Assembly (NCBI GenBank): GCA_023142215.1
Contig: JAGLJW010000069.1
Coordinates: forward strand, 1-10,438
Direction: 5' to 3'
DNA from: Candidatus Parcubacteria bacterium
Lineage (GTDB): Bacteria > Patescibacteriota > Patescibacteriia > Patescibacteriales > UBA12075
Length of the DNA: 10,438 nt
How positions within the stretch are numbered: position 1 is the first letter of the stretch; the number at the start of each line of letters is the position of its first letter. Under the pieces are notes generated by a model. That model saw nothing but the letters and a program-made list of their open reading frames with translations, ran no database searches and had not been told where the DNA came from. Below are positions 1-7,441 of this stretch, in pieces. The position numbers and the translations under genes are program-made.

Positions 1-21
1 TATAAAAAAAATTTAAGAGAA

Positions 22-27
22 TATAAT
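22..27 (+). promoter_or_regulatory. -10 promoter element for the first large gene
   Basis: A perfect TATAAT lies 15 bases before the ATG at 43. A start of transcription about 7 bases after it would leave a leader of roughly 9 bases with no SD site, so the message would be nearly leaderless. The -35 box would fall at or before the window edge and cannot be judged. TATAAT-like words are common in DNA this AT-rich, so this rests mainly on position. Confidence 0.4.
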
Positions 28-42
28 AAATATCAAGTACAT

Positions 43-2943
43 ATGGACAGTTTAAATAAACAAGAAAATTTAGATGTATCATCTGGCAATATAGGAGAAG
101 AAAATAAGCCAGAAAAAGAAAAAGTTATTGAGTATAATTTTCCAGAAACTGTTTTAAGTAGTTATGTTAAAACAGTAAAGGATAAAAATAGAATAGAGAA
201 ATATCAAAAAGATATAATTAATGAAATAAATAAATCGGAATTCTCTAAAGATGATTGGGAAAAAATGACTGAAGAAAATCAGTTAGAGTTTGTTATAAAA
301 TGTTTGGAAAGCAGAAAAAGAAAACCAACAGCTTTTATAAAAGAACTAGAAGCATTGAAATTTAATGAAACCGAAGAAAGCAAGCTTGAAAGTGAAGTGT
401 CAGATTTATCTACTGATGAATTTTTTAGTATCCTTGATAAAATTGATGTCGTTTGTGCTAGATTAACAGATGATGATCGAAATATCTATAATAACAGATT
501 AGACGGTTTATATAAAGTGCTGGATGATGGCTCCATAGAGATTTCTGTTCCTGCTGAGGAGGTAGACGGTGTCATAGAAGAATTAGAAGAAATAGAAAAA
601 GAAATGAATCAGACTGTGTTGAATTATAATAATGAAAATAATGAAAAAGGTGATAAAGAAAATAATAATAGGGAAGGTGATATGGTTCATGTAGGAGAAA
701 CTAGTCGTGAGAAATCCGAAAGAATTTATGAAAAAGCTTTGGAGATAATTGATGGTGATAAAGATTTAGAAAAATGGTATCAACAAGAAGTTAAAAAGAT
801 AATTGAAAAACAAGACGCATCTCTTGGTATCAAGGGAGCAGACTTGAGAAATGAAATGATGGAAAATCTTAATGAAGAATTAATTGGTTGGAAAAATATT
901 TTAAAAAAATATGATGATGAATTGCAAGAAATTTTTCAATTTAAGTCTGATAATTTTTATCAATTACGGGAGGAGCTTTTAACTTTAAGAGAAAATTTTA
1001 ACAATGTTTTAGAAAGTGGTGATTTAAAAAATTATCCAACAATATATGGAAAAATTTCAGCTGAGTTAAGTTTAGTTGATTTGTTAATTGATATTGATGA
1101 GAAATTTAAAGAAATAGAAGAAAAATTAAAGAAAATATCCGATAAAGATATTGTTACTTCCTATAGAGATAAATTAGAACAGATATTCTTGACAGCAAAA
1201 AATGGCGGAGAAGAATTTAGTAGAGAAGAAGCTTTTAAAGAAATACAAAAGATTAATCAAGAAATAGACAGTATTATTGAAGAAAATAAAAATATTAAAG
1301 AATTAAACGAAAATGGTGAAATTGTCACCAAGGAAGATTATGATATAGAAAAATTTTTAGAATTGAATAAAAAAGAATTAAAATATAATAAAAATGGTGA
1401 AATTATTGATGGTGAACAAGATTTAGCTCGTGATGGAACAAAAGCAGTTTTGGCGATGGTTGATAAGTTTAGTGAATTAAATACAGATAATGAGAAAGAA
1501 GGTGATGAAGGCTTAAAGAATAAAGCAAAAGAATTATGGACAAAGTTAACTGTTCACGGAATAATCGGATGGAATAAAAAAGGAGAGCCGATATTGAGAA
1601 CCAATTCTGATTTAGATGGTAAAGTTGCTGTTGCTCTTATGAAAAAAGTTGGTGCTGGTGTAGAAAAAATAGAACATGTATATCCTGGCGAATTTCTTGA
1701 AGGAACCTTTAATCTTGATACTGGAAAAGAAGATGGTTTAGTTATTAAAGTCATAAATGGAGAAGTTACCATATTTATTGATCATCATGGTGATGATTCT
1801 AGAAATAACACTTCAGCTACAGATTTGGCTTATAAAATGTTAGTTGAGATGGGAATGATTAATAAGGATGAGGTAATGGATAAAATGGTTAAGTTTGTTA
1901 CTCAAATGGATAATAAGACTTTTTCAGATGCTGAAAAATATTTTGAAGAATCTGACAGGAATTTAATTGGATTATATAGATTTATTTCCCCTAATAAATT
2001 AAAGGAATTTTTTGAAGATGGAAAAAAACCAACAGATCAATTAACTCATAGTGAATTGAAGAAATATGGTTTTGCATATGAAAAAAGTGCTAATCAGGAA
2101 ACAATAGATGCAGTTTGTAAGCAAGAGAATAAAACACTTGAGGAATTAAAAAAGTTAAAGAACTATGAACTTGATAAATACAATTTAAGAAAAACAAAAA
2201 AAGGTGTTTTGTTATATAAAGTTAATCGTCAAAAAGAGCAAAAACAGAGTATTGATAAATCTTTAAGTGAATTAGAAATAGCAGAAGATGAAAGCAGAAT
2301 AATTGATTCTGAGTATGGAAAAATTGTAGTTGATATTGGCAAGAAAATTCCTGCAGGTGCTACAGCAACATTAGCAAAAGATTATAATGTTTATTTAAAT
2401 TGGAATTTAAAGAAAAATTATTTTTTTATTTCATCTAAGAAAGAATTTGGAAAAGATTTTGAAATTAGCAAAGGTCGTAATGTAAGAAATAAAATATGGG
2501 TAACACCGACGGAAGACGATGTTACCAACCTTAAATTAGCTGAAGTGTTGGAGCAATTTGGAGTTGATATTAATAAAACTGAAGGGAAATTAAGGGAGTA
2601 TTTAGAAAATGAAGGGAGTATTGTTGTTGATGAAAATGAAAAACCAAAAAATGATATAGCGACGGAGAAAGTAGAATCTGATATGGAGGGTAATTTAGAG
2701 TTAAGCGAGAAAGAAGAAAAAATAGTGGAAATTTATGAAGATGAAATCAGGAAAATGTTGAATTTCATCAAAAACGTTGATTATATTAACAACTACGGAT
2801 ATATAAGAGAAGAAGCTGAAATGCTTGTAAAGATAAATATTGATAAATATTGGAGAGAAATAACGGCTGATATGATTGAAGATAAACATATCCCAGAAGA
2901 GAAAATTGAATTAGTAATTAAAGAATTAAAAAATAAGTTTTAA
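43..2943 (+). CDS. Large coiled-coil protein with embedded DHH-family phosphoesterase domain
   Basis: This is a 966-residue acidic protein. Residues 1 to about 490 are rich in E, K and N with long predicted helices and coiled coils. A DHH-type phosphoesterase core follows: NSDLDG (521-526) as motif I, PGE...NLDTG (548-561) with Asp559 as a possible motif II aspartate, FIDHHG (578-583) as motif III, then a SATDLAYKML-type helix and an aspartate at 623 in QMDNKTF (motif IV). DHH enzymes use these Asp and His residues to bind Mn2+ and hydrolyse phosphodiesters or phosphate esters; RecJ and NrnA are relatives. Residues about 757-850 contain a glycine/threonine-rich stretch (AGATATLAKDY) and GRNVRNKIWVTP, which could be a DHHA1-like substrate-binding part. 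The tail (about 870-966) is charged again. There is no signal peptide or membrane segment, so it is probably cytoplasmic. The stop lies 6 bases before the next gene, implying co-transcription. The substrate is unknown. The DHH call is fairly firm; the role of the long N-terminal half is not recognised. Confidence 0.85.
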   Translation: MDSLNKQENLDVSSGNIGEENKPEKEKVIEYNFPETVLSSYVKTVKDKNRIEKYQKDIINEINKSEFSKDDWEKMTEENQLEFVIKCLESRKRKPTAFIKELEALKFNETEESKLESEVSDLSTDEFFSILDKIDVVCARLTDDDRNIYNNRLDGLYKVLDDGSIEISVPAEEVDGVIEELEEIEKEMNQTVLNYNNENNEKGDKENNNREGDMVHVGETSREKSERIYEKALEIIDGDKDLEKWYQQEVKKIIEKQDASLGIKGADLRNEMMENLNEELIGWKNILKKYDDELQEIFQFKSDNFYQLREELLTLRENFNNVLESGDLKNYPTIYGKISAELSLVDLLIDIDEKFKEIEEKLKKISDKDIVTSYRDKLEQIFLTAKNGGEEFSREEAFKEIQKINQEIDSIIEENKNIKELNENGEIVTKEDYDIEKFLELNKKELKYNKNGEIIDGEQDLARDGTKAVLAMVDKFSELNTDNEKEGDEGLKNKAKELWTKLTVHGIIGWNKKGEPILRTNSDLDGKVAVALMKKVGAGVEKIEHVYPGEFLEGTFNLDTGKEDGLVIKVINGEVTIFIDHHGDDSRNNTSATDLAYKMLVEMGMINKDEVMDKMVKFVTQMDNKTFSDAEKYFEESDRNLIGLYRFISPNKLKEFFEDGKKPTDQLTHSELKKYGFAYEKSANQETIDAVCKQENKTLEELKKLKNYELDKYNLRKTKKGVLLYKVNRQKEQKQSIDKSLSELEIAEDESRIIDSEYGKIVVDIGKKIPAGATATLAKDYNVYLNWNLKKNYFFISSKKEFGKDFEISKGRNVRNKIWVTPTEDDVTNLKLAEVLEQFGVDINKTEGKLREYLENEGSIVVDENEKPKNDIATEKVESDMEGNLELSEKEEKIVEIYEDEIRKMLNFIKNVDYINNYGYIREEAEMLVKINIDKYWREITADMIEDKHIPEEKIELVIKELKNKF

Positions 2944-2949
2944 TTAAAT

Positions 2950-5900
2950 ATGGAAATTTTTAAAGATCCTGCTGAGGAAATTTTTAACAAAAGAGAGGAG
3001 TTAAAAAATTCAAGAAGAAAAAAACTAGAAAATATAAACAAGGAAGAATCTCAAGATTCTGATTTTGATATACAAAAAGAAATTGAAGAAAAAGAAGAAA
3101 AACTTATTGGGCGGTTTGAAGAAATTGTAAATAGTGAGAAAAAGGCAGGTGAAAAAATAGTTGATTTAGAAAAGTTAGAAGGTGAAATTTATGATAGTGA
3201 ATTATTTCATAAATCTGATATTTTATTTGAAATAACAGAAAAAATATCTAACGAAGTAGAAAAATTGCGGAATGAATTAGTCATGGGTGACATTGATATG
3301 AGTAGTGAGGAAAGTATAATAACCGAAAAAGACGAAGAAAGAAAAGAAGATTCAGAAAGTGAAGAAGAACAAATAAAAAAATGGAATGATGCTGAAGTAA
3401 GTAATAATGAAGGTGAGAATGAAGACAAAGTTGAAAAATCCGAAGAAATATTAGCAGAAGAAGCTATTAATGAATTAAATGAAAAAGAAAAAAAGACTTT
3501 TTTTGAAGGACTTGCCAATCTTGGATATAGAACTACAGAAATTAAAAGTGGAATTCTATCAAAGTTTTGTAGAAAAATTAGTTCAACAGAAAAAGTAAAA
3601 AATATTAAAATTGCAAATACGTTTTTTAATAAATTTGCAGATATTTATGACAAGAAAGGTGAACAAGCTAAAAAAGAGAGAGAAACAGTTGGAAAGGGAG
3701 TGTTGAAAAAAGGTAGTGGAATAGGACAAGGATTTGGTAATTTATTTAAATATGGCAGAACGCTTGTTGATGTTGTGCAAACAGGATCTTCTAGAATGTT
3801 AAATCCTTTTCGTCATGTTACTGTTGCTGCTATGGCACTTGGAAGTTCAGCAGAGGCAGTAAAAGAAACTCGTTTAGACAATGAAAAAGTAAAAGAAAGC
3901 ACAAGAGTTGATGATGTTGATAGAGCAATGGATGAAGCATTAGATTTATATGAAAATGCGAAAAATGATAAAGGCGAGGTAACAGCAGAAAATTTAACTA
4001 AATTATATCAAGAGAATTTACCAAAAGATATTATTGAAAGATTGAATAGAGCAGAAAATGTGGGTGCTAAATTTTGTGAAAAATTGTTAAATAAAGATGC
4101 AAAAGTATATGTTGATAGAATAATTAAAAAAATAGATGGCATAAATAATAAAAATTGGGATGAGCAAAAGAAAGCAGAAAAAATTCAGTTTTTAATGCAA
4201 AAAAATGAAGAGTTATTAAATGATTTAGATAGAATTGTAGGTGATGAAGCTGGAGTTGACCAAATTGCATATTGGTCAAGGGTTGCTGAAAAAACAGGAA
4301 AAGGCGTAGCTACTGTTATGATAATTGATTCGGTTGCTAGAATGGCGAAAGTTGCAGTTAATAATTGTGAAGTTTTTGATAATTTTCAAAATTCTGTAAA
4401 AAATGTTGGAGATACTTTAGAAGATGTTAAAGATAAAATGTCAGACTCTTTTAATGGAAGTGATGTAGATGTGACAAAAGGAATGACAGATTATCAATTA
4501 GAGACATTCAATAAGTATAGACAGTGGGCTAAATTATTAGGTGCTGAAAATGAATTTTCAGATAGTGAATTAGCTGATGAAAATATTTCTGAAGGCAGGG
4601 AAGGTAAAGCTTATGAGAGATTTGAGAAAAAAGCAAAGTTTAGATTATTGGAAAAATTGCACATTGAAGTAGCGCAACAAGGAGATGGCGAGAATTGGGT
4701 TGACGATGATGGAAATAATCATGTTAAGTTTATTAATAAGGGTGTTTCTTATGAAGAAGTGACAGATAAAAATGGTAACTTAATTTCTAAAAACTCTAAT
4801 GGTAAATTAATTGGTGCTAAATGGGATTATAAAAGTAAAAGTTATGTTATGTCAGATTTTGACGAAGGAGAATCTTCTATTGACGGAGACGAATTAAAAC
4901 AAGAAAAAAATGATGTGTCTAATGATGTAAGTTCAAACGATTCAGAAAAGCAAAGTGGAACTGATACTTTTCAGGAAATGACCACTAAAGATTTACCTGA
5001 TAATAGAATTCTTATTCAAGAATTAGTTGATGAAGGTGTGAATGAAGATGTTGCTAAAATTGTTGGAGCTGATGGTGAAAAATCAGTTGAGGAAGAAGTT
5101 GTTATTAATAGTGAAGTTTCAGATAGTGCAAAAGTGAAAATCTTGGAAAATGGATTGGAAAAAGAAAATGCTGATGGTTTGGAATATCTAAAAGAAAGAA
5201 AAGTATACACTAGACCTAGTATTATGAATGGCGACAGTGATAAGCAAAAGAAGATTTATGAAGAATTTCAAAATGCTATTAAGGCAAATATTGAAAAAAC
5301 TGGTGATGTGCAAAAAGCATTGGCTACGGTTTACAAAGGAGAAGGAATTGAACATGCTTTTATTCGTCAACTTCAAGCCAATAGTGAATTAGCGGAAAAA
5401 TTAGGTTTTGATGCTAGAGAAACTAATCTTGATGATTGGTCAAAACAAAAAGCGCATGAAATTGCGACTGAAGCTGGATATTATAGCAAGGAAGGCGAAA
5501 TAAGGATAAATAAAGCTGATCATGCTGCTTATTATTTAAAATTTAATGATGGCAAATTAGTTGCTGAAGAATATGTAAAAAGTCCCGGTGTAGGTTATAT
5601 TAATACTTTAATAAATGATAGAGATACAAAGCTTGATGCTAAAATTCTTGATTTAAATGATGGTAAAATACTTCATGAACTTGAAAATGAAAATGAAATT
5701 GAGCCACATGAGAAAATTTTTAAAGAAAAAATAAAAACAGTACCAGATAATCCAATAAAACAGCATATTAGTTTAAGTTCAGAAAAAGCAGAGATGACAG
5801 AAAGAATGGCTGAATTTCAAAATTTTTCAATTGAAGAACAGATTGAAAGATTAAATCAACTTGATTCACAAATTAAAGAGGCTCAAATTGGAACAGTTTA

Positions 5901-6606
5901 TGATAATAGAAATTCGTTAGATGCATCTAAAGAATGGGATAGATTAAGTAAATTAAAAAATAATTTATTTGATTTGCATAAGAATTTTTTAATAAAAGAA
6001 ATTAACTCTGATTTAGTGGGAAATAATCCTTTCAGTAATAAGGATGTGGAAATTATTATTGATAAAGTTGGTAATAATTTAACAGAAGAAAAAGTTGAAT
6101 TTATAAAAAATTATGTTTCAATAAAAGATGATAGAACACCTATCATTAACAATTTAAAAGATATTTTTGAAATTCATGATCGTTATTCAAATTTTAGCTA
6201 TGATCAAATTGCAGATAAAATTACTTCTATTCCAGATTTAGCAAAAGAAAATAAAACATTATATACATTATTCCAATTAGTTAAAGATCATGGTGGTAAT
6301 TTTAATACACAAATGGTTGGTGAATTATTTAATAATGTGCAAGGCGTTGGTGAAACAGTTGTAAAACGAGGAGTTACAATAGTTCAAGATATTCAAATTG
6401 GAAATAAACCTAAATTTAATATGTTACTTGGCGTTGATGGTAACAATTTAAAGTTTGGTCTTGACGGTCAAGCTTGGAATGATTACGGTACTTCAGGACA
6501 TTTTGGCAGTCAAAAACCAGCCTTAAATGTTACGGATGAAAATATTAAAAAAATTAACACTGAAGGATTAAAAACAGTTACTGATATAAATCCAAAAAGA
6601 AGATAA
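2950..6606 (+). CDS. Very large hypothetical protein, coiled-coil rich
   Basis: This 1218-residue protein has no function I recognise. Residues 1-182 are extremely charged and mostly helical, with an acidic low-complexity stretch at about 118-166. A basic, more ordered part follows (about 183-310), including FGNLFKYGRTL and the small-residue segment HVTVAAMALGSSAEA (289-303). A helical domain spans about 310-500, with the moderately hydrophobic helix GVATVMIIDSVARMAKVAV (452-470); the Arg and Lys inside it argue against a membrane span. A polar linker at about 636-677 separates a second globular region, which contains KGEGIEHAFIRQL (796-808). From memory, motifs of this last kind occur in large Patescibacteria proteins, but I cannot confirm that here. 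The C-terminus (about 1117-1218) looks beta-rich and glycine-containing. There is no signal peptide. It starts 6 bases after the DHH protein with no SD site, so it is probably translated from the same message, and a structural or scaffold partner role is possible. It is intact, with no frameshift seen. Confidence 0.8.
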   Translation: MEIFKDPAEEIFNKREELKNSRRKKLENINKEESQDSDFDIQKEIEEKEEKLIGRFEEIVNSEKKAGEKIVDLEKLEGEIYDSELFHKSDILFEITEKISNEVEKLRNELVMGDIDMSSEESIITEKDEERKEDSESEEEQIKKWNDAEVSNNEGENEDKVEKSEEILAEEAINELNEKEKKTFFEGLANLGYRTTEIKSGILSKFCRKISSTEKVKNIKIANTFFNKFADIYDKKGEQAKKERETVGKGVLKKGSGIGQGFGNLFKYGRTLVDVVQTGSSRMLNPFRHVTVAAMALGSSAEAVKETRLDNEKVKESTRVDDVDRAMDEALDLYENAKNDKGEVTAENLTKLYQENLPKDIIERLNRAENVGAKFCEKLLNKDAKVYVDRIIKKIDGINNKNWDEQKKAEKIQFLMQKNEELLNDLDRIVGDEAGVDQIAYWSRVAEKTGKGVATVMIIDSVARMAKVAVNNCEVFDNFQNSVKNVGDTLEDVKDKMSDSFNGSDVDVTKGMTDYQLETFNKYRQWAKLLGAENEFSDSELADENISEGREGKAYERFEKKAKFRLLEKLHIEVAQQGDGENWVDDDGNNHVKFINKGVSYEEVTDKNGNLISKNSNGKLIGAKWDYKSKSYVMSDFDEGESSIDGDELKQEKNDVSNDVSSNDSEKQSGTDTFQEMTTKDLPDNRILIQELVDEGVNEDVAKIVGADGEKSVEEEVVINSEVSDSAKVKILENGLEKENADGLEYLKERKVYTRPSIMNGDSDKQKKIYEEFQNAIKANIEKTGDVQKALATVYKGEGIEHAFIRQLQANSELAEKLGFDARETNLDDWSKQKAHEIATEAGYYSKEGEIRINKADHAAYYLKFNDGKLVAEEYVKSPGVGYINTLINDRDTKLDAKILDLNDGKILHELENENEIEPHEKIFKEKIKTVPDNPIKQHISLSSEKAEMTERMAEFQNFSIEEQIERLNQLDSQIKEAQIGTVYDNRNSLDASKEWDRLSKLKNNLFDLHKNFLIKEINSDLVGNNPFSNKDVEIIIDKVGNNLTEEKVEFIKNYVSIKDDRTPIINNLKDIFEIHDRYSNFSYDQIADKITSIPDLAKENKTLYTLFQLVKDHGGNFNTQMVGELFNNVQGVGETVVKRGVTIVQDIQIGNKPKFNMLLGVDGNNLKFGLDGQAWNDYGTSGHFGSQKPALNVTDENIKKINTEGLKTVTDINPKRR

Positions 6607-6645
6607 TAAAAAGATAAAAAATTTATAAATTTTTTTCCTAATATT

Positions 6646-6675
6646 CAATAAATCTAATAATTTATTGACTTTTTT
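6646..6675 (+). terminator. AT-rich hairpin with T-tract ending the two-gene unit
   Basis: CAATAAAT (6646-6653) pairs perfectly with ATTTATTG (6660-6667) across a 6-base loop, followed by AC and six T. The same ACTTTTTTATT word (6668-6678) follows the strong terminator stem at 7382-7392, which supports a terminator role. A 20-bp all-A/T palindrome at 6616-6635, also ending in a T run, precedes it and may help. The stem is weak because it has only two G-C pairs. Its 3' arm overlaps the -35 box of the next gene. Confidence 0.5.
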
Positions 6676-6693
6676 ATTAAAATATGTTTTAAT
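6665..6693 (+). promoter_or_regulatory. Sigma-70-type promoter of the exported-protein gene
   Basis: TTGACT (6665-6670) matches five of six -35 consensus bases, and TTTAAT (6688-6693) matches five of six at -10. The spacer is 17 bases. Transcription would start near 6700, giving a leader of about 53 bases before the ATG at 6753. This is the best two-box promoter in the window. Confidence 0.6.
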
Positions 6694-6739
6694 GCAAATA
6701 ATAGTAGTTCTTTTTTTGTTGTTTAAAATTCAAAAATAT

Positions 6740-6745
6740 AAGGAG
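6740..6745 (+). promoter_or_regulatory. Shine-Dalgarno site fixing the start of the exported protein
   Basis: AAGGAG ends 7 bases before the ATG at 6753, an ideal spacing, and so decides the start codon. It is notable because the other main + strand genes have no comparable site. Confidence 0.85.
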
Positions 6746-6752
6746 AAAGGTT

Positions 6753-7319
6753 ATGAAAAAAATTGGGATTGTTTTTTTATTAATGTTTTTGTGTAGTTTT
6801 ATCTTTTCAGCTAATGTTGTTGCTGAAGAACTGTATATTAATCAAATCAGAATAGTTAAGATGGTAAAACAATTTAAGACAAGTCAATTTTCAAATAAAA
6901 AAAAGTGGGTTGAAATTGTAATTGATGGCATCACAGATTACAATGAATGGGATGATGATTATATTGTCAGTAATAAGATATCAGAGTCTATTAAGGCAAT
7001 GGCTTGTGAGTTGATAGAACTTGGCTGGCGACAGAAAGGACGTGGTGAAGCACTTGTTACCGTAAAGGCTGGTTCAATATATGTGAAACAAGGAATAAGA
7101 GGCAGTGTTAGAAATTTACGCAATGTTGATGTAACATATTTTCAATTTGAAGTATGTGATGATCTTTATCCTTGTTCTCGCAGAATTAATGGTCGTGGTG
7201 AAGATGTTTGTAATCTGAATAAATTACGTGATAATCTTGCTGAATTAGCAGATGATGCTGATTATTGTGTTTCAAAGAATCCGAAGTTGAGGCTTTTTGA
7301 TGACAATTTTTATCGGTAA
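6753..7319 (+). CDS. Small exported cysteine-containing protein, function unknown
   Basis: This 188-residue precursor has a classic Sec signal peptide: MKK, a hydrophobic run from residues 4 to 20, and a likely signal peptidase I site after VVA (cleavage between Ala24 and Glu25). Cys14 lies inside the hydrophobic core in the context MFLC, which does not fit a lipobox, so it is not a likely lipoprotein. The mature part (about 164 residues) has five cysteines at 85, 135, 141, 153 and 172; CDDLYPC and the two following cysteines could form disulfides outside the membrane. It starts with a helix-prone basic stretch, then a mixed alpha/beta pattern (WVEIVIDGITDYNEWDDDY, then ALVTVKAGSIYVKQGIRG). 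No family is recognised. The gene has its own promoter, SD site and terminator, so it is a single-gene unit. Base composition looks somewhat less AT-rich than its neighbours (about 7020-7200), which could reflect high expression or acquisition. Confidence 0.8.
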   Translation: MKKIGIVFLLMFLCSFIFSANVVAEELYINQIRIVKMVKQFKTSQFSNKKKWVEIVIDGITDYNEWDDDYIVSNKISESIKAMACELIELGWRQKGRGEALVTVKAGSIYVKQGIRGSVRNLRNVDVTYFQFEVCDDLYPCSRRINGRGEDVCNLNKLRDNLAELADDADYCVSKNPKLRLFDDNFYR

Positions 7320-7355
7320 TTATCAAAGGAGATAAAATATAATTAGAAAAACTTT

Positions 7356-7389
7356 GTGATGTGTTGTACTATAAACACATCACTTTTTT
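7356..7389 (+). terminator. Strong intrinsic terminator after the exported-protein gene
   Basis: GTGATGTGTT (7356-7365) and AACACATCAC (7374-7383) form a perfect 10-bp stem with an 8-base loop, directly followed by six T (7384-7389). It lies 36 bases after the stop codon and insulates this gene from the next operon. Confidence 0.9.
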
Positions 7390-7403
7390 ATTTTATATTT
7401 TAG

Positions 7404-7427
7404 TGCTATAATTAGATATAATATAAT
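7404..7427 (+). promoter_or_regulatory. Promoter region with stacked -10 boxes for the SIS/YvcK operon
   Basis: Three TATAAT words occur at 7407-7412, 7417-7422 and 7422-7427. The first is preceded by TG one base upstream (TGCTATAAT), an extended -10 form that does not need a good -35 box, and none is visible. The last lies 14 bases before the ATG at 7442, nearly the same spacing as the box at 22-27 before its gene. Which box is used cannot be told from sequence. Confidence 0.5.
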
Positions 7428-7441
7428 AATAAATAATAAAT

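Noticed and set aside
1554..1772. Open frame on the - strand opposite the DHH motifs
   Set aside because: The overlapping sense strand carries recognisable catalytic motifs, so this is a shadow frame. Similar antisense frames at 2701-2889, 5016-5376 and 9173-9390 were rejected for the same reason.
3207..3518. Open frame on the - strand (about 103 residues, Ser/Phe/Leu rich)
   Set aside because: It lies wholly opposite the 1218-residue gene. The Ser/Phe-rich composition is what the complement of Glu/Lys-rich codons gives, and there is no independent start signal.
43..6606. Alternative code with TGA as glycine (as in Gracilibacteria)
   Set aside because: Two frames totalling over 2180 codons contain no in-frame TGA, which would be expected to appear often under that code.
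6771..6800. Lipoprotein signal (Cys14) in the exported protein
   Set aside because: The residues before Cys14 (Met-Phe-Leu) do not fit the lipobox, the cysteine lies mid-hydrophobic core, and a good signal peptidase I site follows at Ala24.
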